This document shows, in pieces, positions 1 through 10,499 of a stretch of DNA of 26,344 bases. Position 1 is the first letter of the stretch. Each line of letters begins with the position of its first letter. The position numbers and the translations under genes were made by a program. The notes under the pieces are model-generated. The model was not told where the DNA came from. It worked only from the letters and a program-made list of their open reading frames with translations, and did no database searches. Source of the DNA: Actinomycetota bacterium (GTDB taxonomy: Bacteria; Actinomycetota; Actinomycetes; Actinomycetales; Actinomycetaceae); assembly GCA_019425105.1 (NCBI GenBank), contig JAHYYD010000003.1:1-26344 (forward strand). Direction: 5' to 3'.

Positions 1-125
1 AAATCTGCGCTGAGGCAGCCGACTCAGACCAATCTGTCATCGTCGAACAGGTGTCCAACGGCGTCTGCATCCGCATGGCCGCCCTCTACCTGCTCCTCGC
101 TTCGGAAGGACACAGCAATGACTGA
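1..125 (+). CDS. pyrB: Aspartate carbamoyltransferase, C-terminal end (partial)
   Basis: Only the last 40 codons are inside the window; the reading frame is open from base 3 and stops with TGA at 123-125. The tail contains [19 protein letters not shown], which matches the usual end of bacterial aspartate carbamoyltransferases (QVSNGV.VRMA.LYLLL). The enzyme joins carbamoyl phosphate to aspartate, the committed step of pyrimidine synthesis, and receives carbamoyl phosphate from the carAB product encoded downstream. The stop overlaps the pyrC start by 8 bases, so the two genes are almost certainly co-transcribed and translationally coupled. The catalytic residues lie upstream of the window and could not be checked. 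Confidence 0.88.
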   Translation, partial: ICAEAADSDQSVIVEQVSNGVCIRMAALYLLLASEGHSND

Positions 126-1437
126 ACAGACCCGTGACATCCTCATCACCGGGGCTTCGCTCCTGGGCGGGGAGCCGACCGACATCGCGCTGTCGGGCGG
201 CACGATCGTCGCCATCGGCGCGGATGCCCGCAACAGTGTGCGCGACCCCCGCGTCATCGACGCCGAGGGACTCATCGCCCTGCCGGGCCTCGTTGACATC
301 CACACCCACCTGCGCCAGCCCGGCGGTGAAGACGCAGAGACCGTTTTCACCGGCACCCGCGCTGCTGCGGTCGGCGGCTACACGGCCGTTCACGCAATGG
401 CGAACACCACGCCCACACAGGATACGGCCGCCATCGTCGATCAGGTACTGCGCCTGGGAGAGGAGGCCGACTGGGTGGAGGTACGCCCCGTTGGTGCGGT
501 AACCAAGGGTCTGGAAGGAAAGCATCTGGCATCGATCGGCTCAATGGCCCGTTCGCGTTCCAAGGTGCGCGTTTTCTCCGACGATGGCAAGTGTGTATCC
601 GATCCCGTCCTCATGCGTCGTGCGCTGGAGTACGTCAAGGGTTTTGGCGGCGTCATCGCCCAGCACAGTCAGGATCCTGCCCTCACCGAAGGCGCTCAGA
701 TGAATGAGTCGACGCTGTCGGGTGAGCTCGGTCTAGCAGGCTGGCCTGCCGTCGCCGAAGAAGCAATCATCGCGCGCGACATCCTGCTTGCCAAGCACGT
801 GGGTTCACGCCTGCATGTGTGCCACCTGTCCACCGCGGGTTCGGTTGACCTCGTGCGTTGGGGCAAGGCCCAAGGCGTGGACATCACAGCTGAAGCAACG
901 CCCCATCACCTGCTCCTCACCGAGCAGCTGGCGGCCACCTACGACCCGCTCTACAAGGTGAACCCACCGCTGCGCCGAGCTGAAGACGTGGAGGCGGTGC
1001 GCGAAGGCCTGGCCGACGGCACCATCGACTGCATCGGCACCGACCACGCACCCCATCCGCTCGAAATGAAGGACTGCGAGTGGCAGGCGGGTGCCTTTGG
1101 CATGACCGGCCTGGAAACGGCACTGCCGATCCTTATCGAGACGATGGTGAACACGGGACGCATGGACTGGACGGACATCGCTCGCGTCATGTCGACGGTT
1201 CCCGCGCGGATCGGCCGCGTTGAATCGCAGGGCCAGGGCCTCGTCGTCGGAGCACCCGCACACGTCACCCTCGTGGATGCGACCGTGCGCGTCACGGTCG
1301 ATCCCGCCAAGCAGTGGACCCGCTCCACAAACTGCCCCTTCCGCGGTATGGAACTGCCCGGACAGGTGCGCTACACGATCTATGGCGGCGTCCCGACGGT
1401 CGTCGACGCCACCCCGATTGCCAAGGAGGACCGATGA
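118..1437 (+). CDS. pyrC: Dihydroorotase (class I)
   Basis: A 439-residue cytoplasmic zinc amidohydrolase that cyclises N-carbamoyl-aspartate to dihydroorotate, the third step of pyrimidine synthesis. All expected class I metal and catalytic residues are visible: the HxH pair in [10 protein letters not shown] (H62, H64), the Asp in FSDDGK (155/156), H183 in AQHSQD, H236 in HVCHLS, and D309 in GTDHAPH. The ATPHH block (260-264) and the N- and C-terminal beta-sandwich strands of the amidohydrolase superfamily are also present, and the length is normal. The ATG at 118 overlaps the end of pyrB by 8 bases and has a purine-rich stretch (GGAAGGA) just upstream. The TGA overlaps the carA start in an ATGA junction, so the gene is internal to the operon. 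Confidence 0.96.
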   Translation: MTEQTRDILITGASLLGGEPTDIALSGGTIVAIGADARNSVRDPRVIDAEGLIALPGLVDIHTHLRQPGGEDAETVFTGTRAAAVGGYTAVHAMANTTPTQDTAAIVDQVLRLGEEADWVEVRPVGAVTKGLEGKHLASIGSMARSRSKVRVFSDDGKCVSDPVLMRRALEYVKGFGGVIAQHSQDPALTEGAQMNESTLSGELGLAGWPAVAEEAIIARDILLAKHVGSRLHVCHLSTAGSVDLVRWGKAQGVDITAEATPHHLLLTEQLAATYDPLYKVNPPLRRAEDVEAVREGLADGTIDCIGTDHAPHPLEMKDCEWQAGAFGMTGLETALPILIETMVNTGRMDWTDIARVMSTVPARIGRVESQGQGLVVGAPAHVTLVDATVRVTVDPAKQWTRSTNCPFRGMELPGQVRYTIYGGVPTVVDATPIAKEDR

Positions 1438-2621
1438 CCACGTCCGATATCGCCTTGCTCGTCCTGGAGGACGGCACCGTTTTCAAGGGACGTGCATGGG
1501 GCGCGTCCGGCCGCACGCTCGGCGAAATCGTTTTCTCCACCGGCATGACCGGCTACCAGGAGACGCTCACTGACCCCTCGTACCATCGCCAGATTGTCGT
1601 CATGACGGCTCCGCACATCGGCAACACCGGTGTGAATGACGAGGACCCCGAGTCCTCGCGCATCTGGGTCGCTGGCTTCGTCGTGCGCGACGCTGCCCGC
1701 CGCGCCTCGAACTGGCGAGCACGCCGCGAACTGGAAGACGAGCTCGTCTCTCAGGGGATCGTTGGCATCGCCGACGTCGACACGCGTGCGATCACACGCC
1801 ACATCCGCGAGCGCGGTGCCATGCGCGCCGGCATCTTCTCGGGTGACGCGCTGCCCGTGGGTGCACAGTACCTGGGCGAGGAGGCCGTGGCCTCGCTCGT
1901 GCGCATCGTCGCTGAGTCGCCCGCGATGAGCGGGGCGGCACTGGCCGCCGAAGTGTCGACTGACGAGACCTACGTGGTCGAGCCGCTCGGTGACTTCGAA
2001 GGCAAGGAACCCATCGCGCGCGTGGTGGCCGTCGACCTCGGCATCAAGTCGCGCACGCCCTACCATCTGGCTGCGCGCGGCGTTCGCGTGTACGTCGTTC
2101 CTTCCACAGCGTCTTTCGCCGATATTGAGGCGCTGAAGCCGGACGGCGTCTTCTTCTCCAACGGCCCGGGTGACCCTTCGACGGCCGACCACGAGATCGG
2201 TGTGCTACGCGCTGTCCTAGACGCGGGTATCCCATATTTTGGTATCTGCTTCGGGCACCAGCTGTTCGGCCGCGCCCTCGGGTACGGCACCTACAAGCTC
2301 AACTACGGTCACCGCGGCATCAACCAGCCGGTGAAGGACGTGGCCACGGGCCGCGTCGAAATCACCGCCCATAACCACGGTTTCGCGGTGGACGCTCCGG
2401 TGGGCGAACCGTCCGTCGCGCCCTTCGATTCGGGTCGATACGGCCGCGTCGAGGTCTCTCACATCGGCCTCAACGACGGCGTCGTCGAGGGCCTTCGAGC
2501 CCTGGATATCCCCGCTTTCTCCGTCCAGTACCACCCCGAGGCAGCTGCCGGCCCGCACGATGGCGAACTGCTGTTCGATCGCTTCATTACCCTGATGACC
2601 GCCGCTAAGGAGACCCACTGA
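1434..2621 (+). CDS. carA: Carbamoyl-phosphate synthase small subunit (glutamine amidotransferase)
   Basis: A 395-residue glutaminase subunit that hydrolyses glutamine and channels ammonia to CarB for carbamoyl phosphate synthesis, feeding both pyrimidines and arginine. The N-terminal CPSase small-chain domain begins [13 protein letters not shown] and contains STGMTGYQE (about 35-43). The C-terminal class I amidotransferase domain has the nucleophile C272 in GICFGHQ and the partners H367 and E369 in QYHPEA. The FSNGPGDP motif is at 241-248. The ATG at 1434 was chosen because it forms an ATGA overlap with pyrC and is preceded by AAGGAGG; the frame stays open further upstream, but that would bury the start inside pyrC. 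The stop shares one base with the carB start (TGATG). Confidence 0.96.
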   Translation: MTTSDIALLVLEDGTVFKGRAWGASGRTLGEIVFSTGMTGYQETLTDPSYHRQIVVMTAPHIGNTGVNDEDPESSRIWVAGFVVRDAARRASNWRARRELEDELVSQGIVGIADVDTRAITRHIRERGAMRAGIFSGDALPVGAQYLGEEAVASLVRIVAESPAMSGAALAAEVSTDETYVVEPLGDFEGKEPIARVVAVDLGIKSRTPYHLAARGVRVYVVPSTASFADIEALKPDGVFFSNGPGDPSTADHEIGVLRAVLDAGIPYFGICFGHQLFGRALGYGTYKLNYGHRGINQPVKDVATGRVEITAHNHGFAVDAPVGEPSVAPFDSGRYGRVEVSHIGLNDGVVEGLRALDIPAFSVQYHPEAAAGPHDGELLFDRFITLMTAAKETH

Positions 2622-5600
2622 TGCCCCGCAGGAACGATCTGTCGTCCGTTCTCGTCATCGGGTCGGGCCCCATTGTCATCGGTCAGGCATGCGAGTTCGA
2701 CTACTCGGGCACGCAGGCATGCCGCGTCCTGAAGGAGGAGGGCCTGCGCGTCATCCTCGTTAACTCCAACCCGGCCACCATCATGACCGACCCGGGGATC
2801 GCGGACGCCACGTACGTCGAGCCGATCACCCCGGAGGTTGTGGCCTCGATTATCGAGAAAGAGCGTCCCGACGCGCTCCTGCCCACGCTCGGTGGCCAGA
2901 CGGCTCTCAACACGGCCGTCGCCCTGTCCGAGATGGGTGTTCTCGAGCGCTTCAACGTCGAGCTGATTGGCGCGTCGATCGATGCGATCCGCGCGGGCGA
3001 GGACCGCGAAGAGTTCAAGGAGATCGTCGAGCGTTCAGGCGCCGAGGTCGCGCGTTCCTTCATCGCCCACACGATGGAAGAGTGCCACGCCGCGGCCGCT
3101 GAACTCGGTTACCCCCTCGTCGTGCGCCCCTCCTTCACCATGGGCGGCCTCGGCTCCGGTTTCGCTTACACCCCCGAGGACCTCGAGCGCATCGCAGGCC
3201 AGGGTCTTGCGGCGTCGATCACGACCGAGGTCCTGCTGGAAGAGTCGATCCTCGGCTGGAAGGAATACGAGCTTGAGCTCATGCGTGACAAGGCGGACAA
3301 CGTCGTCGTCGTGTGCTCGATTGAAAACGTCGACCCGGTCGGCATACACACGGGTGACTCGATCACGGTCGCCCCGGCGCTGACCCTCACCGACCGCGAG
3401 ATGCAGCGCCTGCGCGACATCGGCATCGCCGTCATCCGCGCCGTCGGCGTCGACACCGGCGGCTGTAATATCCAGTTCGCGATCCACCCTGAGACCGGCC
3501 GCATCATCGTCATCGAGATGAACCCCCGTGTCTCGCGTTCCTCTGCTCTGGCCTCGAAGGCAACAGGCTTCCCGATTGCGAAGATCGCCGCTCGTTTGGC
3601 CACCGGCTACACGCTCGATGAGATTCCGAACGACATCACGGGCTCGACCCCGGCCTCGTTCGAGCCGACGCTCGACTACGTGGTCGTCAAGGTCCCGCGC
3701 TTCACCTTCGAGAAGTTCCCGGCCGCCGACCCGACCCTCACCACCTCGATGAAGGCCGTCGGCGAGGCCATGGCAATCGGACGTTCCTACACCGAGGCCC
3801 TGCAGAAGGCCCTGCGCTCGATCGACAAGAGCGGCGTGCAGTTCCACTGGGATGGCGAAGCGCCCAGCCCCGAGGAGACCCGCGCGCTCGTCGAGGCGGC
3901 GTCGGTTGGCACTGAGGGGCGTCTCGTCCAGGTTCAGCAAGCGATCCGAGGTGGTGCGACGCTGGAGGAGCTCTTTGAATCCACCCAGATCGATCCGTGG
4001 TTCCTCGACCAGATGTTCCTCCTCGATGAGGTCGCGACTCGCATCCGCGAGGCTGAGGCGCTCACCGGCGATGTTCTAGCGGAGGCCAAGCGCCACGGCT
4101 TCTCCGACCGCCAGATCGCAGCCATGCGCGGCCTATCGGAGGATACTGTGCGCGAAGTACGCGGCGCCTTCGGCATCCACCCAGTATTCAAGACCGTTGA
4201 CACCTGTGCTGCCGAATTCGCTGCTCGCACGCCCTACCACTACTCGACCTACGACCAGGAGAACGAAGTTCGTCCGCGTGAGCGCGAAGCCGTCATCATC
4301 CTGGGTGCAGGCCCCAACCGCATCGGTCAGGGCATCGAATTCGACTACTCGTGCGTGCACGCGGCCATGTCGCTGCGCGATCACTACGAGACCATCATGG
4401 TCAACTGCAACCCAGAGACGGTCTCGACCGACTATGACATCTCAGACCGCCTGTACTTCGAGCCGCTCACCCTCGAGGACGTGCTGGAAATTTACCGCGC
4501 CGAGTGCGAAGCGGGACCCGTCAAAGGCATGATCGTCCAGCTGGGCGGACAGACCCCGCTCTCGCTAGCTGCTGATCTCGAGCGCGCCGGCGTGCCGATC
4601 CTGGGCACGAGCCCGCGTGCCATTGACCTGGCCGAAGACCGCGAGGAGTTCGGCAAAGTTCTCGAAGCTGCTCACTGCCCGGCGCCCGCGCACGATACGG
4701 CGCACACGCCTGAGCAGGTCATCTCCGTCGCCGAAAAGGTCGGCTACCCAGTCCTCGTGCGTCCCTCCTTCGTGCTGGGCGGACGTGGCATGGCGATTAT
4801 CAACGACGAGCCAGCGCTTCGCGACTACCTCGCAAGCCACGACTCCGAGCTGCTCTTCTCCCGCGGTCCGCTCCTCATTGACCGCTTCCTCGATGCGGCG
4901 ATCGAGATCGACGTCGATGCCCTGTACGACGGTGAAGAACTCTTCATGGGCGCGATTATGGAGCACATTGAGGAAGCCGGTATTCACTCGGGTGACTCCT
5001 CCTGCGTCTTGCCTCCTATGACGCTGTCCGCACGCGAGCTCGAGCGCATCACGGCCTCGACGGAAGCGATCGCACGCGGCGTCGGCGTGCGCGGCCTCAT
5101 TAACATCCAGTTCGCGCTGCTCTCCGACACCCTGTACGTCATCGAGGCAAACCCGCGCGCGTCGCGTACCGTCCCCTTCGCATCAAAGGCAACCGGCGTT
5201 CAGCTGGCGAAGGCCGCAGCGCTCATCCAGGTCGGCGCGACGATCGCTTCGCTGCGCGAGCGGGGAATGTTGCCCGCCCACGATGCCCGCGAGATTCACG
5301 ACGGTGGCTCGATCGCCGTCAAGGCTGCGGTCCTGCCTTTCAAGCGCTTCCGCACCGCAGGCGGCGAAATCGTCGATACCGTGCTCGGTCCCGAGATGCG
5401 CTCCACGGGTGAGGTCATGGGCATCGACCGCGATTTCCCGACGGCTTTCGCCAAGTCGCAGCTCGGCGCCTCAACCGATATGCCAACCTCCGGTACGGTC
5501 TTCATCTCGATCGCTGACACCGACAAGCGCGCAATCGTCCTGCCGGCGGCTCGCATGCACGAGATGGGCTTCACCATCCTGGCAACCTCGGGCACCGCGT

Positions 5601-5920
5601 CCGTTTTGCGCCGCAACGGCATCGAAGCTCAGGCAGTCCGCAAATCGTCTGAGGGCCGCGGCGACGGGGGAGAGCCGACCGTCGTCGACCTCATCAACGA
5701 GGGGGCGATCGACATGGTCGTCAATACACCTCAGCGCAGCGCTCCGCGTAACGACGGGTACCAGATCCGCGCGGCTGCCGCCTCGCAAGACCGACCCGCT
5801 GTCACAACACTCCAGGCATTCAATGCGATGGTGCAGGCCATCGAAGTTCGTATGCGCGGGGCATACTCCGTGCGTAGCTTGCAGGAATGGGACATTATCC
5901 GATCGGAGGAAACACGATGA
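2621..5920 (+). CDS. carB: Carbamoyl-phosphate synthase large subunit
   Basis: A 1099-residue synthetase subunit, of the usual length, that makes carbamoyl phosphate from bicarbonate, ammonia and two ATP. The internal duplication is clear. Each half has a preATP-grasp segment ([20 protein letters not shown] near 10-30 and [19 protein letters not shown] near 560) and an ATP-grasp glycine loop ([12 protein letters not shown] near 168 and [11 protein letters not shown] near 712). The metal/ATP-binding [10 protein letters not shown] and EANPRASRT blocks are also present. The last ~140 residues (from [11 protein letters not shown], about 961) are the MGS-like allosteric domain that binds UMP or ornithine in relatives, so feedback by the pathway end product is likely. 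A SD-like AAGGAG precedes the ATG. The 3' end overlaps pyrF by ATGA. Confidence 0.97.
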   Translation: MPRRNDLSSVLVIGSGPIVIGQACEFDYSGTQACRVLKEEGLRVILVNSNPATIMTDPGIADATYVEPITPEVVASIIEKERPDALLPTLGGQTALNTAVALSEMGVLERFNVELIGASIDAIRAGEDREEFKEIVERSGAEVARSFIAHTMEECHAAAAELGYPLVVRPSFTMGGLGSGFAYTPEDLERIAGQGLAASITTEVLLEESILGWKEYELELMRDKADNVVVVCSIENVDPVGIHTGDSITVAPALTLTDREMQRLRDIGIAVIRAVGVDTGGCNIQFAIHPETGRIIVIEMNPRVSRSSALASKATGFPIAKIAARLATGYTLDEIPNDITGSTPASFEPTLDYVVVKVPRFTFEKFPAADPTLTTSMKAVGEAMAIGRSYTEALQKALRSIDKSGVQFHWDGEAPSPEETRALVEAASVGTEGRLVQVQQAIRGGATLEELFESTQIDPWFLDQMFLLDEVATRIREAEALTGDVLAEAKRHGFSDRQIAAMRGLSEDTVREVRGAFGIHPVFKTVDTCAAEFAARTPYHYSTYDQENEVRPREREAVIILGAGPNRIGQGIEFDYSCVHAAMSLRDHYETIMVNCNPETVSTDYDISDRLYFEPLTLEDVLEIYRAECEAGPVKGMIVQLGGQTPLSLAADLERAGVPILGTSPRAIDLAEDREEFGKVLEAAHCPAPAHDTAHTPEQVISVAEKVGYPVLVRPSFVLGGRGMAIINDEPALRDYLASHDSELLFSRGPLLIDRFLDAAIEIDVDALYDGEELFMGAIMEHIEEAGIHSGDSSCVLPPMTLSARELERITASTEAIARGVGVRGLINIQFALLSDTLYVIEANPRASRTVPFASKATGVQLAKAAALIQVGATIASLRERGMLPAHDAREIHDGGSIAVKAAVLPFKRFRTAGGEIVDTVLGPEMRSTGEVMGIDRDFPTAFAKSQLGASTDMPTSGTVFISIADTDKRAIVLPAARMHEMGFTILATSGTASVLRRNGIEAQAVRKSSEGRGDGGEPTVVDLINEGAIDMVVNTPQRSAPRNDGYQIRAAAASQDRPAVTTLQAFNAMVQAIEVRMRGAYSVRSLQEWDIIRSEETR

Positions 5921-6783
5921 CCGCATCTGTTGTCAAGCCGGCGTCTTCCGTCGGCTTTGGAGACCGCCTCTACACCGCCATGCGCACGTATGGGCCGGTA
6001 TGCGTCGGTATCGATCCTCATGCCAGCCTCCTCAAAGAATGGGGACTTGACGACGACGCGAATGGTGTGCGCGAGTTCTCCCTCCGTGTCATCGAGGCAC
6101 TCGGTGGACGCGTGGCCGCTTTCAAGCCTCAGGCCGCTTTCTTCGAACGGCATGGCTCGCATGGTGTTGCCGTCCTCGAAGAGGTCATCGCCGCATGTCG
6201 CGAGGTCGGCACTCTCTGCATCGTGGATGCCAAGCGGGGTGACATCGGCTCGACGATGGATGGTTACGCACATGCGTTCCTCTCTGATTCGTCGCCGCTT
6301 GCGGGAGACGCCGTGACTCTGTCGCCTTATCTCGGCGTCGGATCACTGACTCCGGCACTCGAGCTTGCACGTCAGACCGGCAGGGGAGTGTTCGTCCTCG
6401 CCCTCACCTCGAACCCTGAGGGCGCGTCCGTCCAGCACGCCCGCACCGCAGATGGAATCAGCGTTGCTGGTCATGTCGTGTCCCAACTGGCGGACTTTAA
6501 CAGTCAGTGTGAGCAACAACACCTTGGTCCTGCTGGCATCGTCGTAGGCGCTACCGTCGGCGACGCTGTCAAGCGATTGGGCATTGATCTTGCGGCTCTC
6601 AATGGCGCTTTTTTGGCACCAGGAGTAGGCGCACAAGGCGCCGGTCCAGCGCAGGTCAGGGAGGTTTTCGCCGGAGCGACGGATGCTGTCCTCGCTTCGT
6701 CTTCCCGTGCAATCCTGCGTTCCGGTCCGGCCATCACCGGCCTTCGAGACGCCTACCGTGCGACGGTTGATTCGCTGCAATAA
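5917..6783 (+). CDS. pyrF: Orotidine 5'-phosphate decarboxylase (group 2)
   Basis: A 288-residue enzyme that decarboxylates OMP to UMP, the last step of de novo UMP synthesis. The group 2 signature [10 protein letters not shown] (104-113) carries the catalytic Asp/Lys network, and CVGIDPH (29-35) and [11 protein letters not shown] (67-77) are further conserved blocks. The TIM barrel is closed by APGVGAQG. The ATG at 5917 was chosen over an in-frame ATG at 5887 because it lies 7 bases after a GGAGG and overlaps the carB stop as ATGA. It is the last gene of the pyr operon in this window. The dihydroorotate dehydrogenase and orotate phosphoribosyltransferase genes needed for the two preceding steps are not here and must lie elsewhere. 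Confidence 0.95.
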   Translation: MTASVVKPASSVGFGDRLYTAMRTYGPVCVGIDPHASLLKEWGLDDDANGVREFSLRVIEALGGRVAAFKPQAAFFERHGSHGVAVLEEVIAACREVGTLCIVDAKRGDIGSTMDGYAHAFLSDSSPLAGDAVTLSPYLGVGSLTPALELARQTGRGVFVLALTSNPEGASVQHARTADGISVAGHVVSQLADFNSQCEQQHLGPAGIVVGATVGDAVKRLGIDLAALNGAFLAPGVGAQGAGPAQVREVFAGATDAVLASSSRAILRSGPAITGLRDAYRATVDSLQ

Positions 6784-6784
6784 T

Positions 6785-6813
6785 CTGCTGTGTTACTAAA
6801 GAAGCAGCGTTTT
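6785..6813 (+). terminator. Possible weak terminator after pyrF
   Basis: Directly after the pyrF stop, CTGCT (6785-6789) can pair with AGCAG (6803-6807) across a 13-base loop, and the arm is followed by CGTTTT. Five base pairs and a short T run make a poor intrinsic terminator, so read-through from the pyr operon into mihF is plausible. The rest of the 101-base gap to mihF holds the mihF Shine-Dalgarno sequence and a possible -10 (TAGTTT, 6844-6849) with no clear -35. Confidence 0.22.
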
Positions 6814-6884
6814 GGTCTGGCACTAGTGGTCGGGAAGGTGACATAGTTTATTTACCGAAGATCCCAACGGAGGAGATGATCAGA

Positions 6885-7196
6885 ATGGCACTACCTGATC
6901 TCACGCCAGAACAGAGGGCACAGGCTCTTGAGAAGGCAACGCAGGCACGGAGGCGTCGCGCCGAAGTGAAGAACGCGCTCAAGGCGCGCTCGATGAACCT
7001 GTCGGAGGTTTTGGAACTCGCTGATACAGACGAGGCCGTGGCGAAGATGAAGGTCGTTTCGCTACTGGAGTCGCTGCCGCGCGTCGGCACGAACACGGCC
7101 GCCGTGCTGATGGACGAGTACAAGATTGCCCAAAGCAGGCGCGTGCGTGGCCTCGGCCCCGTCCAGCGGAAGGCGCTCGTTGAGCGTTTCGGCTGA
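6885..7196 (+). CDS. mihF: Actinobacterial integration host factor (mIHF)
   Basis: A 103-residue basic DNA-binding protein of the actinobacterial mIHF family, a nucleoid-associated protein essential in mycobacteria and unrelated in fold to HU-like IHF. It begins MALPDLTPEQRAQALEKA and has the family's long N-terminal helix rich in Arg/Lys (RRRRAEVKNALK). The central KMKVVSLLESLPRVG and the C-terminal RRVRGLGPVQRKALVERFG, with a helix-two-turn-helix that contacts DNA, are also present. The ATG at 6885 is preferred to the ATG at 6876, because the strong GGAGGAG at 6869-6875 touches 6876 but sits at a good distance from 6885. Its place between pyrF and gmk is conserved across actinobacteria. Confidence 0.94.
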   Translation: MALPDLTPEQRAQALEKATQARRRRAEVKNALKARSMNLSEVLELADTDEAVAKMKVVSLLESLPRVGTNTAAVLMDEYKIAQSRRVRGLGPVQRKALVERFG

Positions 7197-7223
7197 CGCG
7201 GTAAAGCGTGGCACACTTGAGCC

Positions 7224-7781
7224 ATGACTAAGGCTCAACTGACTGTCCTCGCTGGCCCTACGGCCGTTGGAAAGGGAACTGTTGTCGCTGCGCTCACAAA
7301 GCGCTACCCGGCACTGAAAGTGTCGGTCTCGGCAACAACTCGCGATCCTCGACCCGGTGAACTGAACGGCGTCCACTACTACTTTGTTTCCCCCCAAGAG
7401 TTCGATGCAATGATCGAACGGGGAGACATGTTGGAGTGGGCGCTTGTTCATGGGAAAAACAAGTATGGGACCCCCCGTGGTCCGGTCGATGAAGCTCTCA
7501 ATGCCGGCAATCCCGTGCTCCTCGAGATCGATTTAGCCGGTGCACGCCAGGTGCGCGCCAACAGGCCCGACGCGCAGTTCATCTTCCTTGCACCTCCCTC
7601 GTGGGAGGAGCTTCAGCGCCGCCTCATCGGCCGCGGTACCGAAGGCCCCGAAGAGCAGGCTCGACGCCTTGCCACTGCCCGTGTCGAGCTTGAGGCGGCT
7701 TCGGAGTTTGATCACGTTGTGATCAACGACGATGTGGAGCGCGCGGTGGATGAGCTGGCTCGGCTCATTGGCCTGGAGTAA
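7224..7781 (+). CDS. gmk: Guanylate kinase
   Basis: A 185-residue cytoplasmic kinase that phosphorylates GMP to GDP with ATP. The P-loop is GPTAVGKGT (11-19), a variant of the common GPSGVGKGT. It is followed by the GMP-binding signature SATTRDPRPGE.NGVHYYF (about 36-55) and by GDMLEWALVHGKNKYGTP. The lid region contains RLIGRGTEGPEE. Length is slightly short but normal for actinobacteria. No Shine-Dalgarno is visible before the ATG. A CACACT hexamer ends six bases before it, which would fit a leaderless transcript. Neighbours mihF and rpoZ are the conserved ones. Confidence 0.95.
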   Translation: MTKAQLTVLAGPTAVGKGTVVAALTKRYPALKVSVSATTRDPRPGELNGVHYYFVSPQEFDAMIERGDMLEWALVHGKNKYGTPRGPVDEALNAGNPVLLEIDLAGARQVRANRPDAQFIFLAPPSWEELQRRLIGRGTEGPEEQARRLATARVELEAASEFDHVVINDDVERAVDELARLIGLE

Positions 7782-7817
7782 TATCTATCTGAATCCGCCA
7801 CTGAGAGGAAAACACGC

Positions 7818-8084
7818 ATGTCCGGAATCGTTGCCCAGCCCGTGGGCATCACCTCCCCACCTATTGACGATCTGCTGAAGCACGTCGATTCCAAGTACGC
7901 GCTGGTGATCTTCGCTGCGAAGCGTGCGCGCCAGATTAACTCTTACAATCTGCAGCTTCAGCAGAACATGATCCAGTTCGTGGGGCCGGTCGTTGACGTA
8001 CAGCCGGATGAGAAGCCTCTGGCGGTTTCCCTGCGTGAAATCAACGAAGGCCTCCTGTCTCTCGAAGCTAACCCCGAGGCCTGA
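7818..8084 (+). CDS. rpoZ: RNA polymerase omega subunit
   Basis: An 88-residue small subunit that helps fold and assemble the beta' subunit of RNA polymerase. The recognisable part is [31 protein letters not shown] (about 11-41), the omega core, followed by the actinobacterial C-terminal stretch ending in [14 protein letters not shown]. The ATG follows GAGAGGAAA at a suitable distance. It is 36 bases after gmk; a TAATAT hexamer at 7779-7784, overlapping the gmk stop, could provide a promoter of its own. The stop is one base before the GTG start of coaBC. Confidence 0.93.
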   Translation: MSGIVAQPVGITSPPIDDLLKHVDSKYALVIFAAKRARQINSYNLQLQQNMIQFVGPVVDVQPDEKPLAVSLREINEGLLSLEANPEA

Positions 8085-8085
8085 A

Positions 8086-9315
8086 GTGGCAACCATCGTC
8101 GTCGCAGTGACCGGCGGCGTTGCAGCCTTCAAAGCACCCATCGTGGTCCGCGAGTGTCAACGCGCGGGCCACGACGTGTATATTGCTGCCACGCGCGCGT
8201 CGTTGGAGTTTATCGGCCGTTCGACCTGGGAGGGCATCACGTCCCGCCCTGTCGCCGTGGATATCGCGGGGGAGGGGCGTGCCGAGCACGTGGAGCTCGC
8301 CCGAATTGCCGACCTCATTATTGTCGTACCTGCGACTGCGAACTCCTTGGCGCATCTTGCGGCCGGTTTCGCGAACGACATGGTGTCGCTGACGGTTCTT
8401 GCCTCGAACGCCCCTGTCGTCGTTGCCCCGGCGATGCATTCCAACATGTGGCTGGCTCCCGCCACTCAAGCCAATGTCCGCACACTACGTGAGCGCGGAG
8501 TGCACATCATTGATCCGACGTCCGGCGCACTCGGTTCGGGTGACAATGGGATCGGTCGTCTGCCGGATCCAGAGGAAATCGCGCGAAAGGCACTTGAAGT
8601 ACTTTCTCACCATGAGCGGGCTTCCCACGTGCTCGCCGACCGCACGGTCGTCGTCACGGCCGGCGGTACTCACGAGCCGATCGATCCGGTCCGTTTTTTG
8701 GGTAATCAGTCGTCTGGTCGGCAGGGGCTGGCAATCGCATCGGCGGCAGCACGAGCTGGAGCGGCGGTCTGGGTCATCGCGGCCAATATTGAATCGGCTC
8801 TCCTCGCAGGGCTCCCTTCAACCGTACAGGTCACCCGCGTGGGCAGTGCCCTTCAGATGCGAGAAGCCACGGTCAGCCAGGTCATAGACGCCGATGCTCT
8901 CGTCATGGCGGCCGCCGTCGCTGACTTCCGTCCCGAGGCCGTGTCACAGTCAAAGATGAAGAAAGACCCCACAAACGAGGAGGCACCTACCATTCGTCTC
9001 GTGCGCAACCCCGATATCCTCGCTGAGATCGGGCACAGTGAGAAGCGCCCGCCCCTCGTCGTTGGCTTCGCTGCTGAAACCGGCACAGAGGAGGAGATCC
9101 TCGCGTACGGTGCCGATAAGGCGGTGCGTAAGGGAGCAGATTTCATCTGCCTGAACCGGGTGGGCAGCGGCGTCGGGTTCGGCGACGTTGCCAACGACGT
9201 CCGCGTCCTCGATGCCAATGGTCACATCGTCGGCCGTTACGTCGGCTCGAAGGATGAAGTAGCGGCAGGTCTCGTCGGCCATATGGCCTCATTCCTTGAT
9301 AATCTAAAGCGGTGA
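8086..9315 (+). CDS. coaBC: Bifunctional phosphopantothenoylcysteine decarboxylase / phosphopantothenate-cysteine ligase
   Basis: A 409-residue flavoprotein for two consecutive steps of coenzyme A synthesis: ligation of cysteine to 4'-phosphopantothenate (CoaB, C-terminal) and decarboxylation to 4'-phosphopantetheine (CoaC, N-terminal, FMN). The CoaC half has VTGGVAAFK (8-16), H68 in AEHVELA, the PAMHSNMW block (115-122) and the substrate-flap segment [12 protein letters not shown] (149-160). CoaB starts near 180 with [14 protein letters not shown] and has [16 protein letters not shown] and KMKKDP. Compared with E. coli Dfp, Asn125 of PxMNxxMW is His and Cys158 is Ser151. The GTG at 8086, one base after the rpoZ stop, is chosen because an in-frame ATG at 7993 would overlap rpoZ. 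The stop overlaps metK as GTGA. Confidence 0.94.
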   Translation: MATIVVAVTGGVAAFKAPIVVRECQRAGHDVYIAATRASLEFIGRSTWEGITSRPVAVDIAGEGRAEHVELARIADLIIVVPATANSLAHLAAGFANDMVSLTVLASNAPVVVAPAMHSNMWLAPATQANVRTLRERGVHIIDPTSGALGSGDNGIGRLPDPEEIARKALEVLSHHERASHVLADRTVVVTAGGTHEPIDPVRFLGNQSSGRQGLAIASAAARAGAAVWVIAANIESALLAGLPSTVQVTRVGSALQMREATVSQVIDADALVMAAAVADFRPEAVSQSKMKKDPTNEEAPTIRLVRNPDILAEIGHSEKRPPLVVGFAAETGTEEEILAYGADKAVRKGADFICLNRVGSGVGFGDVANDVRVLDANGHIVGRYVGSKDEVAAGLVGHMASFLDNLKR

Positions 9316-10499
9316 GTCAACAGCTTTTTTCTTCTGAGTCCGTTACCGAAGGCCACCCCGACAAGGTCTGTGACCGCATTTCCGATGCGATCCTTGACGC
9401 GCTGCTCGCCGCCGATCCTCGCTCGCGTGTCGCCGTTGAGACGATGGCGGCAACCGGCCTCATTCACGTCGCCGGTGAGGTGACCACCGAGGCGTACGTT
9501 GAGATCCCGGAGATCGTGCGCCGCGAGATCCTCTCGATCGGATACGACTCGTCGCGCGTTGGCTTTGATGGCGCGTCCTGTGGCGTCTCTGTGTCGCTTG
9601 ATGGCCAGAGCCCCGACATCGCCGGCGGCGTCGACGAGGCCCTTGAGGTGCGCGGCACCCAGGGTGGCGATCCACGCGACCGCCTCGGCGCTGGCGACCA
9701 GGGCATCATGTTCGGCTATGCCTCCTCCGACACCCCCGATCTCATGCCTGCCCCCATCTGGCTCGCTCACCGCCTCGCAAAGCGCCTGGCTGACGTGCGC
9801 AAGCAGGGCATTGTTGAGGGGCTGCGTCCCGACGGTAAGACTCAGGTGACTCTTGCCTACGAGAACGGCCGCCCGGTTGGCATCGATACGATTGTCGTGT
9901 CCGCTCAGCACGACGAGGCTCTGTCTCAGTGCGCGATCAGCGACGCCGTGCGCGACTACGTCATCACGCCCGTCATTGAGGAGTCCGGCCTCGCTCTGGC
10001 GACGGGTTCGATGAAGACTCTCATTAACCCCTCAGGACGCTTCGTCCTGGGTGGCCCCGCCGCTGACGCTGGCCTCACCGGTCGCAAGATTATCGTCGAT
10101 ACCTACGGTGGCATGGCCCGCCACGGAGGCGGTGCATTCTCCGGAAAAGATCCTTCGAAGGTTGACCGTTCCGCGACGTATGCTGCCCGTTGGGTCGCCA
10201 AGAACGTCGTGGCCGCGGGTATCGCCCAGCGTTGCGAGATTCAGCTTGCATACGCGATCGGCCGCGCTCGCCCGATTGGCCTGTACGTCGACACCTTCGG
10301 GACAGCGTCGGTGCCCGAGGAACGCATTGCTGACGCGATCCGCGAGGTCTTCGACCTGCGCCCACTCGGCATGATCGAGGACCTTGATCTGCTGCGTCCG
10401 ATCTACCGTGAGACCGCCGCCTACGGTCACTTCGGTCGCGAACAGTTCCCGTGGGAGGCCACCAACCGCGTTGACCAGCTCAAGGCTGCTCTCGCATGA
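9312..10499 (+). CDS. metK: S-adenosylmethionine synthetase
   Basis: A 395-residue enzyme that makes S-adenosylmethionine from methionine and ATP. The three-domain MAT family is clear. It starts [22 protein letters not shown] (HPDK at 15-18), carries the signature [12 protein letters not shown] (126-137) and the P-loop-like [16 protein letters not shown] (272-287), and ends in the conserved HFGRE.FPWE region. The GTG start overlaps the coaBC stop by four bases, so expression is coupled. The stop overlaps the next gene, a VKOR-family protein, by ATGA. The gene lacks its own promoter and probably depends on transcription from gmk or rpoZ. Confidence 0.96.
   Translation: MSQQLFSSESVTEGHPDKVCDRISDAILDALLAADPRSRVAVETMAATGLIHVAGEVTTEAYVEIPEIVRREILSIGYDSSRVGFDGASCGVSVSLDGQSPDIAGGVDEALEVRGTQGGDPRDRLGAGDQGIMFGYASSDTPDLMPAPIWLAHRLAKRLADVRKQGIVEGLRPDGKTQVTLAYENGRPVGIDTIVVSAQHDEALSQCAISDAVRDYVITPVIEESGLALATGSMKTLINPSGRFVLGGPAADAGLTGRKIIVDTYGGMARHGGGAFSGKDPSKVDRSATYAARWVAKNVVAAGIAQRCEIQLAYAIGRARPIGLYVDTFGTASVPEERIADAIREVFDLRPLGMIEDLDLLRPIYRETAAYGHFGREQFPWEATNRVDQLKAALA

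Noticed and set aside
1314..1433. Upstream extension of carA to an in-frame ATG at 1314
   Set aside because: It would overlap pyrC by over 120 bases, adds residues unlike CarA, and ignores the well-placed AAGGAGG before 1434.
1380..2192. 270-codon open frame on the minus strand
   Set aside because: It lies opposite carA, which has all family motifs. The translated product is rich in Arg, Asp and Val without any recognisable domain. Long antisense frames are expected at this GC content.
3035..3940. 301-codon open frame on the minus strand
   Set aside because: Entirely antisense to the carB synthetase domain. Its composition is that of a shadow frame and it has no ribosome binding site of note.
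6821..6828. CACTAGTG palindrome upstream of mihF
   Set aside because: Eight bases is too short to stand out in 26 kb, and no neighbouring half-sites support an operator.
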